DNA from: Chara braunii
Lineage: Eukaryota; Streptophyta; Charophyceae; Charales; Characeae
Direction: 5' to 3'
Assembly (NCBI GenBank): GCA_003427395.1
Contig: BFEA01000742.1
Span: 265,238-292,478, forward strand
Length of the DNA: 27,241 bases
Shown here piece after piece: positions 10,261 to 20,335 of this stretch. Below the pieces are notes generated by a model. It did no database searches. It saw nothing but the letters and a program-made list of their open reading frames with translations, and was not told the origin of the DNA. Each line of letters starts with the position of its first letter. The first letter of the stretch is position 1. Position numbers and translations under genes: made by a program.

Positions 10261-10874
10261 TCAACCCTCGTTAACCTCTTCAACCCTGAAAAATGCATTG
10301 AAGATATTTTTTTTCAGGTTTTTTTTGCCCTGTTTTATTTTTTGTCAAGGTCTGTGTGTGCCAAGTTTGATATTTGTTGGGGTCTTTGAGTTGATTGTTT
10401 TGGCCAGCCCTGCAAAATCCTAAAAATCTTGAAAACTGAAATGAGTGAATTTTGCATGAAAACACACTTTTGCGTTGCTGTTTTATAGGTTATTAAAGTT
10501 TTTTTTTCTTTTTTTTTTTGTAAGTAATTAGTATGATCCCCACTCTATGAATTGGTGGCAAGTTTGGTTAAAATGACCTTTGGGTTTTGTTATCAATGGT
10601 CTGATAAGTGGTCTGAAAATTGAGGCCTCCGTTAACCATCTCTCCTCGTCGCTGCGTCTCAGTCTGCTTCGCACGCCCCTCACAATATTCGCATCCAATT
10701 TCAGCTAGGGTTGACCGACTTCTCCTTGTCCTTCGTTTCGTTGCTCCTCTCGACCATTCGATATTAGCGTTGTGCCTAATAGTAGCAGAGCCCGTAGCCA
10801 ACTATCTGCGCCTCTTAATATTGTTAACTCATTTGTTGAAACTTCGGAGTAGATTGAGCTACTAGGCGGCCTGG
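10261..10874. other. No recognisable gene; T-rich runs
   Basis: T-rich runs occur at 10306-10345 and 10500-10520. A pair of overlapping frames on opposite strands near 10568-10865 is open for about 80 codons each without any recognisable motif. Confidence 0.5.
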
Positions 10875-11032
10875 TTAGTCTTTCAGCCTTGTACCCTGAT
10901 CCGACGAACGATGTGCTTGGCAGTCCCGATGTTGGCCACTACTCGACTGTTCATCTGAGAGTTTTCGTTTGAGCCGACTCGTACACGATCCGATTAGTCT
11001 TTCACCACCTATACCCAAGTCCGACGAACGAT
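10875..11032. repeat. ~120-bp direct repeat, conserved ends
   Basis: A segment of about 38 bp starting ttagtctttca and ending ccgacgaacgat occurs at 10875-10912 and again at 10994-11032, an offset of about 120 bp. The copies differ at only a few positions. The DNA between them is unrelated, so this is either a duplicated site flanking an insert or the two best-preserved parts of a tandem repeat. Confidence 0.65.
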
Positions 11033-12244
11033 TTGGAGGTCAATATCACTGCGCCCTCCACCACAACGGCCCTAGGCTGACCCTCATCGGTGTCAAACTG
11101 CGTGCTAGCCCAGATACCCCTATGGGTGTCGAACAATATAAGTAGCAAGCATGTAATCACGCAAGTCGACGTGGGTGAGGAGTGCGTTCTACCTCTGACT
11201 GCTGTGGCGACTTCGACTCCTCGAAGAGTGAGAGGGTGTGGGCCTGAAACGACATGGTGCAGATCTTGGTGGTAGTAACAAATATTCAAATGAGAACTTT
11301 GAGGACCGAAGTGAAGGAGGTTCCCTTAGCCAGTCAGGCACCGTGCACGGCTATATGCCTTCTCTGGTCCCGACGGGTACGCCCACTTAAGCCTTTTTGT
11401 CGTAGTTAGTGGTTGGTGGGCTGCGCACCTGCTAAAGGTCCTCACCGCTAAGATTTTACCTACGTCGTAGGTCAGATCACCCACCGACTCGCATGTACAT
11501 TGGACTCCTCGGTCCGCCTTTGTCAATCATCCCAAACACACAAAGACCCAGAAGGGTCCGCCAAAAGAGGGGTGTGCTCAAGGTCCTTGACTGTCGTGAT
11601 GACCTCCAAATCCAGCGTCGCGCCTGAGTCCTATGGGAGATAAAAACTTTTAGACGTCGGAGAACAACAGACGAGGAAAAGGAACCACTAGTACCGCTCC
11701 AATTCCACCATCGGCAAAACCAAGGGAGATAGCCCCGTCGGACCCTCAACCCCTCGGCTTCTTCGCGCTGTTCTGATACTCCTTCACCGCCGCTCGCTGG
11801 TCTCGATCTATAAATCCTTTAGATGAAAGTCTGATGCTATAACAAATAGCACTAGGCCCAGGGCTGACCCTAGTACTACCGAACACCTATATAAGCGGGT
11901 ACTGCACGACGCACGAATCTGCTGAAATGCTTCAAAGCCACCTTGTCGTCGATGTCGTTATCCGTACATGCGCACATGTTGCACTCAAGCATTCCAATCA
12001 TTAGACAAACTTCTTATCCTAGTTTAATCATAACTAAATTTTTTGTCAGCAGCCACACCGACTCTACACTCATCAAATAAGAAAAGAGATCACCTGCTCC
12101 TTAAGTCTGCGCAGCCACACACTCTTTATTTTAGTCAACCATTTAATCAACATAAACCATAGACACAACCGCGCCTCGCGAGGTACACTTAAACGTTAAA
12201 TCAAACCTATTTTCTGTCATTAAAAAAAAAGAAAAAGAAAAAAA
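11033..12244. other. No recognisable gene; isolated TATA-like box
   Basis: Minus-strand frames at 11002-11289, 11326-11526 and 11477-11749 are open for 60-95 codons but carry no motif I recognise and do not join into one reading frame. A well-formed TATA-box word (tatataag, 11888-11895, within cacctatataagcggg) could be a promoter on the + strand, but no gene or transcript feature follows. I regard it as unproven. Confidence 0.4.
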
Positions 12245-12274
12245 GGCGGATACCCTTGTAAGGGTATTTTCGCC
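12245..12274. other. Imperfect 30-bp hairpin
   Basis: atacccttgtaagggtat forms an 8-bp perfect stem with a two-base loop. ggcg and cgcc extend the stem outside after small bulges. It lies between A-rich runs. It could be a stray terminator-like or transposon-end hairpin; no element boundary is evident. Confidence 0.5.
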
Positions 12275-12789
12275 GACACCGCGCCTCCACCGAACCTCGA
12301 AAAGTTCGAAAAAAATAAAAAAACAACCACTTTTTTTATTTTTTTCAATACTGATGGAGGTAGTGGTGGTTTAACTAATAATATTTTTTGCGCACTTTTG
12401 TACAAAACACCCTCAATATGACTTGTAGAAACATGTATCGAAGGAATTAATCAAACATTGCTTTGTAAAAGACCCCCTGTTTTTAAAAGTTTGATAGGAT
12501 TTTAAAACAACAAATTTTCGATAATTCATATATAACTGACCAGTTTCGTAACCGTGTGATTTTATAAGTGTATAAGCCTTTGGTGAGAGTTGGTTTTCAA
12601 GGGGTATACTTATTTTAGTTGATATTTGGGATTTCCTATTGGGGATGTTGAAAATGGTTGGGTAGATTGATAAGGCTAAAATAGGAAAAAAAACATTTAC
12701 ATTAGGTTTTCAACACACTTGGGTTGCCTGTTTTTTTAATTGATAATTTAAGGAAGGAATATGGTTTAAGGCTTGATATTGAGACTTTA
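12275..12789. other. AT-rich, nothing recognised
   Basis: AT-rich sequence with T and A runs. No frame, repeat or structure can be supported. Confidence 0.5.
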
Positions 12790-12856
12790 CGTAGGGTGGT
12801 CCAAAGGTAGGACACCCGCTTTGCGGATGAAAAATGTGAGTTTCGTGCCTTCAACT
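12790..12856 (+). repeat. tRNA-like relic or SINE head
   Basis: tggtccaaagg (12797-12807) fits the Pol III A-box consensus TGGYNNANNGG. gtcc and ggac around it form a 4-bp D-stem. A B-box-like agtttcgtgcc begins near 12839, about 42 bp downstream, the spacing usual in tRNAs. The cccgctttgc core resembles the anticodon arm of tRNA-Ala(UGC). No acceptor stem can be closed and the anticodon arm is shortened, so this is not a functional tRNA. A decayed tRNA pseudogene or tRNA-derived SINE is the likeliest reading; chance is possible. Confidence 0.3.
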
Positions 12857-13447
12857 AAAGAAATGGCTACCAGAGTTCGGGTCAATCGTTCATCCCTAAA
12901 GTTGTCATTTCAGTTTTAACAAATTTGCAAGGTTCGATATCGATTTCTATCATATCGAAAGGTGTGGGTAGTTCAATTAATTATTTTAATCTTTTTCAAC
13001 ATCCAACTCATCAATGAATTAAGTAATACGCCCTAAAGACTAGTAGTGGGAAAAACATATCAAACAAAAAGGCATACATCAATTGTTAAACTTAAACACG
13101 AAGTTCGGATAATATCAAAGGTTGTCACTAGTTGATATCTCTATGAACATTTATAACGACTACTAGTAACGTAAGGTAAGTTTGTTTTTATGTTTTTGTT
13201 TTTTGAAGAGGTTACAAAAATATTGGCAAAATTAAATGGTCTAACCTTTTTCAAGATCCTTACACTTTCATGGCTCAAAATGCATATAATTATCACAAAA
13301 CGTGTTTTCAGTTTATCGGAGGGTAAAACGTCGTATCCCCTTTTGCCAATGTTGTGTCAAAGGTTATGTGATAAAGGATCTCTCGCATTTGTGGTTACCA
13401 TGATTTTATTTCATATTTATCGACTAATTATCCTCTTGTTGTTTTTT
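12857..13447. other. AT-rich, nothing recognised
   Basis: AT-rich DNA. One 86-codon + strand frame (13190-13450) is Leu/Phe/Ile-rich with no motif and ends inside a repeat unit, so I do not call it a gene. Confidence 0.5.
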
Positions 13448-13730
13448 TGACCAACCAGTGAACGCATTATTTCATTATGATCAGATCCATAGTTTGGGAT
13501 ATGCCTTAAAATGACTTATAAAATAAAAGTCTCCGGTTTTGCTTTATCATGGGTTTATGTGGTTATCGTGTTCGATTACATATACTTTTTTGTTTTTGTG
13601 CAAGTCTACTTACCCTTTTGTCGCTTTATTGACCAACCAGTGGACACATTATTTTATTGTGATCATATCTATTAGTTCGGATATGCTTCAATCTGACTAA
13701 TATAATGTTAGCCTCTTGTTCTATTTTATT
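13448..13730. repeat. 182-bp-offset direct duplication
   Basis: The segment from tgaccaaccagtg at 13448 to about 13545 recurs from 13630 to about 13727. The copies share attattt-attat-gatca-atc, an atagttt/ttagttcgg-gatatgc segment and later gtctcc/agcctc words. The intervening 85 bp are not duplicated in this window. Divergence is moderate. Confidence 0.7.
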
Positions 13731-14271
13731 ACTGGTATATTGGAGGATTAAAATGAGAAGCTTAAACAAGTCATCCTTTTTGGAGGACTTGATTTTGCAA
13801 GTATGAGATATCTTTTAATTACTTATACATATTTAATTTCACTTAAAAAATAAGTCGCTTCATTGGCTTCACATGCTAAATTGAAGAACGTTGTCTCGTT
13901 TTTGTGGCATTGGGTTACTTACTCGAAATTGACCATTATAAATAAAGTGACCGGTCACAATGACCGTTTTTTTTGTGTTATTTTTGTGCCACGTAAACAA
14001 CTTATATCTTAGTTATCGCGTGTTTTCATTTTCTTGAGCAAGGTTTTTAGGGAACATGACTTTGTTAATGAATTTAGCAGTTGGTTTATAAATTTGAGCA
14101 CTTGTTTTTGTCTGTAGCGATCGGGTCTTGAGCTCTGAGTAGGGTATAACTACCCTATATCCCTAATCTATTTTGTACTTTTCATGCACTTTGCCTTAAT
14201 CATCCGACCCAAATAACGAAAAATAATTTTGCAATAAAAAGAGGTAAATTCAAAGAACAATATGACTTAGT

Positions 14272-14276
<5 letters not shown>
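13731..14276. other. AT-rich, nothing recognised
   Basis: No frame over 60 codons, no repeat and no structure that I can support. A small palindromic word, gaccggtc, lies near 13950. Confidence 0.5.

Positions 14277-14302
<26 letters not shown>
14277..14302. repeat. T26 homopolymer
   Basis: A run of 26 T. It could be the A-tail of a minus-strand retroposon, but no flanking target duplication or element body is visible. Confidence 0.9.
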
Positions 14303-14401
14303 ATGAAGAAAAGTTGAACGATATTCTTCAAATGTCAAGTCTCCGACAACTGAGATGAGGCACAACCCCTCTATTGGAGGTATAAAGAATTGGTCGATGT
14401 A

Positions 14402-14499
14402 GTGGTGAGTGGTGGACCAACGCTACACACCATGACGGAAAAACTGATTTTCAACAGATATTGTGGTGAGTGGTGGACCAACGCTACACACCAAAAGAC
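14402..14499. repeat. 61-bp-offset tandem repeat of a gtggtgagtggtgg block
   Basis: gtggtgagtggtgg followed by accaacgctacacacca occurs identically at 14402 and 14463. The 30-odd bases after each copy differ. It lies upstream of the retroelement described next and could be part of its LTR, but that is not proven. Confidence 0.8.
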
Positions 14500-15018
14500 A
14501 ACTGTTGTTACAGACTCAGCCAGGGGCTCGATCCTTTGTTCGCGGGTTACCACCTACCATGCTGCTATTCTATTTTTGTTTTAGTATCCGATCTCTAATT
14601 CCTGACTGTTCGCGCCCTCTTCAGTTGACGCCCGTTCTCAAATTCTGCCACTGGCACTTTCAAATTTCTATACTTGGCGCCATCCGGCATTCTGGCATCC
14701 AGGCTCAAACCTTCGATTTTCAATTTAGCCCTGAGGCAAATTGCACTTCTGCCCTCAGACTCAACTTGAGTCCGGTACTTAGGACCGAACTCAAGCTGAT
14801 CTCGAACATTCAATTTTCGACCTCAGTGCTTGTGCTTCAGAGTGACTTGATGTGACATTGTGTTCGGGACCAAGATTGCAACTTTGCGACTTTGACACTT
14901 TGTGTCTGCGTCCGTCGAGTCGTGTTAGGTCCGTGTCGAGTCGAGTGAGTGTGTGTGTGCTCTCACTCCTTCGCTCTCTTTTCCCCGGCCTCGTTGCTCT
15001 GCCTCAACCCAATCACAC

Positions 15019-15030
15019 TCGTATCAGAGC
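15019..15030 (+). promoter_or_regulatory. Primer-binding site (initiator-Met tRNA type)
   Basis: tcgtatcagagc matches the plant retrotransposon PBS tggtatcagagc at 11 of 12 bases. It sits one base after an aatcaca that would give the LTR its usual CA end. This is the site where a tRNA would prime minus-strand DNA synthesis. Confidence 0.65.
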
Positions 15031-15061
15031 GGCAAACGGCCCTCCCTCCCTTCCTATTTCG

Positions 15062-15170
15062 ACATCGCCATCGTCATAATCTTCGTCGTCGTCATCGTCG
15101 TCATGTCATCGCCATCGTCGTCATCTTTGTCGTCGTCTTTGCTGCCACGTCATCGATCCCGAAGTCGACA
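15062..15170 (+). repeat. ATCGTC-type microsatellite in the retroelement leader
   Basis: Degenerate repeats of atcgtc/gtcgtc run through this part of the leader. The same microsatellite stands at the equivalent place in copy 2 (about 25865-25950), so it predates the divergence of the two copies. Confidence 0.8.
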
Positions 15171-16208
15171 CGTGGGTAAGTGACCAATCAACTTTTTCTT
15201 TTTTCTTTCTTTTCGTTTTCCCCTCTTCTTCTTCCTCGTTTCTTCTTCTTCTTCTCCCTCTCCTCCTTCACCATCGTCGTCCCCATTTCCTTTTTCCCCT
15301 TCCTCATCGTTATCATCTCCCCATTCTTTTTCGTCTTCTTCTTCTTCGGCGGCCCCCTCTCGATCTCGACCCGTTTCCCCCCGCGCCGTTTACCATTCCA
15401 CCGCGTAACTTCCCGTGCAACCCCCTTTGTTTTTTACCTTAATTATTTTTCTCAACATATTTCTTTTCCAAAAATATTTCTTTTTCGAAACTTTCGAAAA
15501 TACGTAGAATTAGTTATTCTTTCTCGACATTTTGTCCTCAAACTTCGAAAATAATTTTAATTAATTCTTTTTTGAAATTTTTATTGTTCGAAAATGTTTC
15601 AAAATTAATGAATTATTTTCGACATTTGTTTTTCGTAATCCAAAAACATTCCTAATTAATTATTTTTTGAAATTTTTATAATTGAAAATATTTTAGAATT
15701 AATTAAACTATTTTCCTTCTCATGATTTGAATTAATTTTTTTTCAACATTTTCTTGAAATTCGAAACTATTTTTATTCAATTTTTTTTATAAAATTGTAA
15801 AAATACGATATAATTATTATTATTTTTATTTTATTTTTTGAAATTCAAAAATAATTTGAATTAATTATTTTTTGCGTATATTTTAATTCATATTTTTTTT
15901 TTTTCAATTTTTTTCTTGAAATTCGAAAACATTTTACGATCAATTTTTTTTCAAAATTATTTCTTGAAATTCGAGAATATTTTAACATTACTTAAATCCT
16001 TTTCCAATATTTTTAGCAAACAATTCTGAAAATTTTTGTTTTGCAAGTTCCTCCTTTATATTATTTTTTGAATTTAATCCAAGGCGTAATCTGGAATTAA
16101 TTTGAATCGGAATTAATTTTTTTTAATTCTTATTTTTGCATATTTTATTTTATTTGAATTATCCCTTTTAATGTTGTTCTACTCTTGTAAATAGGACCCC
16201 TCTCGGGC

Positions 16209-17732
16209 ATGACACGCACAACCAGAAACTCTCAACGCGCAGCCGCCGCCAGTGTTCCTGCCGCCTCGACCTCATCTGCTGTTACCACCGCTTCCTTCCC
16301 CACCATGGCCCAATCATCCAACATTGATATATCCTGCATCCACCCTTACTCCGTCGACAACATCGCCCGCAACCTTGCAGGCAGGCAAACACCAGCACCC
16401 TTTGCCGCCACCGACCTTGTGGCACTTCTCCGCATGATGACATCCCTCTACTCATCCATCGACGACATCAAAACATTCGTTTCCACCATCTCTGTCTGCG
16501 TGACCGTCATGGAAAATCAAACCCCCACCATCCAGGTCATCACCACCACGTCCCCCCCCCCCACCCTCGGGTGCCACCACTCTTTCCCCTCCCTCCGCTT
16601 CCACATCTACACCAATCACCTCCTCCCTCACATCCACCACCGTCTCCGCCAGCATGTCATCCACACCCCCGCCCTCATTTACAACTACTCCCACCATAGC
16701 CACCCAGCCGACAACCCCCGTCGTCACACAGTCGTCGACCATTCCCCCCCAATCAAAACCCATCTTGAGTTTGTCCGTTATCACCTCCACCCTCCCCAAC
16801 TATACTCAGATTATTCCACAAGCAGTGTATCCCACCCTTCAACTACTCCCCCCAATGCTCTCATCCCCACCAACCTCGCCAACGATTTTACCCTGGTCGA
16901 CTCTCCCTCTCCCACCCTTGATTACAACGCCCTTGCTGCCACTACCCCCAGAGAAGGCAAAATCCCTCCATCCTTCCGCACCAACGAGATTCCCACCTTC
17001 TCAGGCCAACCCTATGAGGATGTCTTCCTCTTTCTTACCAAACTTCAATAAACCTTCTCCCTCCACAACATCACTGTTCTCCACTCGCTCCCGATCGCCG
17101 ACAGCAGACTCCTCGACAACGCCGCTCACTGGTGGTACACCGAAATGACCAACCGCCATCACGCCAATCATCGACCTCACACCTTCCTTGAGTGGGCCAC
17201 CCTCATCACCTCCACCTTCCGTCCATAGAAAACGGTCGACGACTACATCGACCAATTCTGCCGGCTGAAACAAAACGGCCCAACTGACCATTTTGTACAA
17301 TACGTCTGCTCGCTTCGTCAACATATCCCCAACGATATCGTCAGCGACCTCGCATTCATCTCCCGCGTTAAGCGTGTATGCCGCAACTCGAAAGACCTAG
17401 CGACCGCCCTCGTCTGCGAGCCACCCATAACCCTCACCAACCTCCTCACTAGTGCCCTCCAAATCCACCGCATCTGCTCCCCCTACAAAACCGTACTTAC
17501 ATCGGGCTCTCCCCGCCCTCGCTTCTTTCACAACATCGCCTCCGAAGATACCCCCTCCACCACCTCCTTGGACGAATTCACCGCTCCCGACCTCGATACC
17601 CTCTCCGATCCACTAAACACCACACTGCTCTCCCCCGATGAACTCTCTACCATCCACCTCATGCGGATGGAAAGGAGAGAGTGCACCAGCCTGTACAGGC
17701 GATATGTTGTCGAAATTTTCCCACATCTCTGA
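16209..17732 (+). pseudogene. Ty3/gypsy-like gag, broken
   Basis: Gag would be the structural protein that packages element RNA into particles. The start is set by the conserved context gggcatgaca, also present in copy 2. The N-terminus (MTRTTRNSQRAA) leads into a Ser/Thr/Pro-rich linker. A Retrotrans_gag-like core follows, with PTFSGQPYEDVFLFLTKLQ, then ADSRLLDNAAHWWYTEM, FLEWATLITSTFRP and KTVDDYIDQFCRLKQNGPTD, the usual order in this family. Stops interrupt it at 17049-17051 (TAA) and 17226-17228 (TAG), both at positions where a Gln codon is expected, so C-to-T decay is likely. Between the C-runs at 16552-16562 and 16848-16853 the +1 frame gives the more plausible Ser/Thr/Pro linker, which suggests two compensating indels. 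No CCHC zinc knuckle is seen before the final stop. Confidence 0.8.
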
Positions 17733-18445
17733 TGCCATTTAGAAATAAGTTTAGACTTAGTCTTATGAGGAGTTGAATGAGATGTCATAAGGGGTTTTGT
17801 TCTCCATACACTTAAACATAGCTCCGGAAATTAGCTTGTGTTGTGTAACATGTCTTCTTCATTCATTTGATTCAAGGTCTGACTAAGTTCAACCTAATCC
17901 TACAAGAATCAACAATTTTTATTATCTTAGTAACATGTCGGTATGCGACTCAACTCTAAATCATTCTCCCGACTCAACCTCAGGTTGAACAAATTTTTAT
18001 TATCTTAGTAAATATTTCGTTATGTTTTTTACCCAAACTTTTCTTAAATGACGATTTAAAAAGGATTGAGTGCTTTATTTTGGAAGGTTGAACAAAGATT
18101 GAGACTTATGTGAATAAGACAAGGGGTGTGAGTGCAAAAGATCGTTGAAGTTGACCCGGCGTTGTGTGTGGTCTATCGATGTTGAATCTGCGTGTGATTG
18201 CAAGTATGTTTTGTGAGTTGAAGACCGGATTTAACTTTTTCTGCGATCATTCTTATAGTTGGAAGGGAGTCACACTTTGATTATGAGAGTGATCGCCTCA
18301 TGCTTTAATAACCCCGTTATATTATACTTTGTGTATTTGCTCGGTCTGCTTTGACCGTGCGTAAGGATCGAGCAAATTTGGGTTGATAGAAAATGAAAAA
18401 ACCCTTTATTATATTTTTTCAATATTTATGGTTGAACGTTGAAGT
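17733..18445. other. AT-rich flank with a short direct repeat
   Basis: No gene is visible. A segment close to aacaatttttattatctta followed by gtaa occurs at about 17909-17945 and again at 17987-18022, offset about 78 bp. The sequence change at about 17735 marks the broken right end of the retroelement fragment. Confidence 0.5.
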
Positions 18446-18540
18446 TTGTGGCGGCTGTCAAAGTTAAACCCCTTGACCTTGTTTTAGGCCTCCGAAGATG
18501 GAGCTCCGCTCCCAAAACCAAAGGCCTTTGGCTGCCACAA
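18446..18540. other. ~95-bp imperfect stem-loop with inner palindrome
   Basis: ttgtggcggc (18446-18455) pairs with gctgccacaa (18531-18540) at 9 of 10 positions. Inside lie the perfect 14-bp palindrome ccaaaggcctttgg (18518-18531) and the smaller palindrome ggagctcc. It is a GC-rich island in AT-rich DNA. It could be a small inverted-repeat element or a structured RNA relic. No target duplication was found. Confidence 0.4.
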
Positions 18541-18813
18541 AGGGTAAGAACCCACCTACCAGGCCTCTCAGCAGTGTGCAAAAAAGGGTCTTACTCACAA
18601 TCGCATTTGCAATTGTCTAGCGTCATGAGATTAACCTCTTAAGACGCTTGTCAGCCAACACTCGAGTATTCAAGGCCATCCTCAAAATCATCAAGGACCG
18701 CGCAATGAGCATTACATAGTACGTCATCTTTGCAATTGCTTGCGTATTTTTGTACGACTACTTGATATGATAAAACCCATGTCACCACGATATTTATTCA
18801 AACTCTCGCTCGA
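18541..18813. other. No recognisable feature
   Basis: Mixed-composition DNA between the stem-loop and the start of the transposon cluster. No frame or repeat can be supported. Confidence 0.45.
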
Positions 18814-19375
18814 AACACTCACTTATTTCACTTGCGAAAATGTTATGCAACAGAAAAACTCCCACGAGAAATGAAAGTTGAAAAAACATTCCATAAAAAA
18901 ATACCATTCATATTTATAAATTACCATTCCAATGTTCTTTGAATTCTAAAATTTTCAGTTTTATTTGATAAGTTCCGTCTAAATATGAGTTTTCCCTCCC
19001 AGCTACATCTATTTGTTCAAGATGGAATTAAAGTTTAGACGAGTTCATGAAATGTTTTAATGAAACTTTCATTTTACTACAACAAATATTTTTTAACACT
19101 CGCTCATTTTTGTTGCGAAAAGGTTATGCAGCAGAAAAACTCCAACGAGAAATGAAAGTTGAAAAAACATTCCATAAAAAAATATCCTTCATATTTATAA
19201 ATCACCATTCCAATGTTCATCCTATTCTAAAATTTTCAGTTTCATTTGATAAGTTTTCGTCTAAACATGAGTTTTCCCTTCCAGCTACATCTATTTGTTC
19301 AAGATGGAATGAAAGTTTTGACGAGTTTACGAAATGTTTTAATTAAACTTTCATTCTACTACAACAAATATCTTA
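18814..19375. repeat. 281-bp tandem duplication of the left part of MITE copy A
   Basis: Unit 1 (18814-19094) and unit 2 (19095 to about 19375) both begin aacactc and run through ggttatgca/tgttatgca, the element start caacag/cagcag, and on to ctacaacaaatat. Each unit includes about 34 bp of flanking DNA absent from copies B and C plus roughly the left half of the element. So the duplication happened after insertion of the element and took some flank with it. Confidence 0.85.
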
Positions 19376-19559
19376 CTTAGAATGACAGTCCAATTAAAAT
19401 ATTTTATGAACTCATTCAGACTTCCATTCTATCTCTAGCATGTAGTTCAAATAAGAAGGGATACCCTATTCTTGGAACGAATGCTTTCAAATAAGATGAA
19501 AAATTTTAAAATTCGAATGACATTTTTTAAGATGAAATAAAATTTGAAATTCAGAATGT

Positions 19560-19567
19560 AATTTTAC
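19560..19567. repeat. 8-bp target-site duplication, left copy
   Basis: aattttac immediately precedes the inverted-repeat start catacttg. The same eight bases follow the right end of the inserted element at 20878-20885. The interrupted host sequence is known from copies B and C and reads straight through one copy of this site. Confidence 0.85.
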
Positions 19568-19722
19568 CATACTTGCGGCGCACTGTGCGCTGTGAGCACC
19601 TTCCCTGAAGGGTGCGCAGTGCGCCGCGCGCAATGTGGTGCGCACTGCGCTGTGCGCACGCTGAGGCAGATGCACCCTCTGTGCAAAAAAAAAATAAAAA
19701 AAAAACATATGTACGTGCCCCC

Positions 19723-19723
<1 letters not shown>

Positions 19724-19764
<41 letters not shown>
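19724..19764. repeat. (GA)n microsatellite
   Basis: A perfect AG/GA dinucleotide run of about 41 bases lies inside the 1310-bp transposon. A T-rich run follows at about 19785-19803. Confidence 0.95.
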
Positions 19765-19773
<9 letters not shown>

Positions 19774-20029
19774 GGGTCCCTTTCCTTTTTTTTTTTTTTT
19801 ATTTGAGACCCCTGCAGGTAACTCCAATGGCATTGAGGGCCAATGCTTCCACGAGCAGGATAGCGTCGTCACATGTGGACGAGGAGGGAGCACCACGAAT
19901 ATATGAAATGGGTTCGAGTTCAGGGCTGTAACTCGGCACTTATGGGTCACCAAGTCACCTTAGACCCTGTTCGTGTCTCCACTTGATTCTCCGCACCTCC
20001 CTCCACCACTCACCAAATGTATAACCTTA

Positions 20030-20335
20030 GAATGAATCTTTTGGTAAAACACGGAACCATACACCGCCATATGTTATGTCTTTTGTGTATGTGGTGAGTA
20101 GTGGAATGAGGCCACTTCGGCCACTGTACGTGTTAATAAGAAAATAAAAACAAAAAAACGAGAGAGCTACGGGCATCTTCATTTGAATGAATCTTCTGCT
20201 AAAACACGGAGCCATACACGGTCGTATGCTGTCTTTTATCCATGTGGTGAGTAGTGGAGTGAGGCCCCTTGGGCCACTATACGTGTTCATAAGAAAACAA
20301 AAAACAAAAAACGAGAGGGCTGCAGGCATCTTCAT
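20030..20335. repeat. 155-bp tandem duplication inside the transposon
   Basis: Unit 1 (20030-20184) and unit 2 (20185-20335) both start gaatgaatctt and run through aaaacacgg, ccatacac, gtggtgagtagtgg, cgtgtt, a caaaaaa-rich patch, acgagag and ggcatcttcat. The copies are closely similar, so the duplication is younger than most repeats in the window. Confidence 0.9.

Larger units (their letters stand above)
14852..17732 (+). mobile_element. Truncated Ty3/gypsy-like retroelement, copy 1
   Basis: In order this contains an LTR-like 3' end finishing aatcaca (15011-15017), a primer-binding site (15019-15030), a ~1.2-kb leader and a gag reading frame. The leader has an ATCGTC-type microsatellite, then pyrimidine-rich and then AT-rich DNA with repeated ttgaaattcgaaaa words. 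Similarity to a second copy at 25845-27241 confirms the leader and gag start as one repeat unit. No protease, reverse transcriptase, RNase H or integrase follows; the gag frame ends at 17732 and unrelated AT-rich DNA begins. The left boundary is not established; tgtgacattgtg near 14851 is only a candidate LTR start. Confidence 0.75.

Noticed and set aside
11888-11895. TATA box as a real promoter
   Set aside because: The word is good, but no gene, LTR boundary or transcript feature follows, so I left it as a remark only.
14463-14855. 130-codon open frame upstream of the retroelement PBS
   Set aside because: It starts inside a tandem repeat, lies where LTR sequence is expected, and has no recognisable domain.
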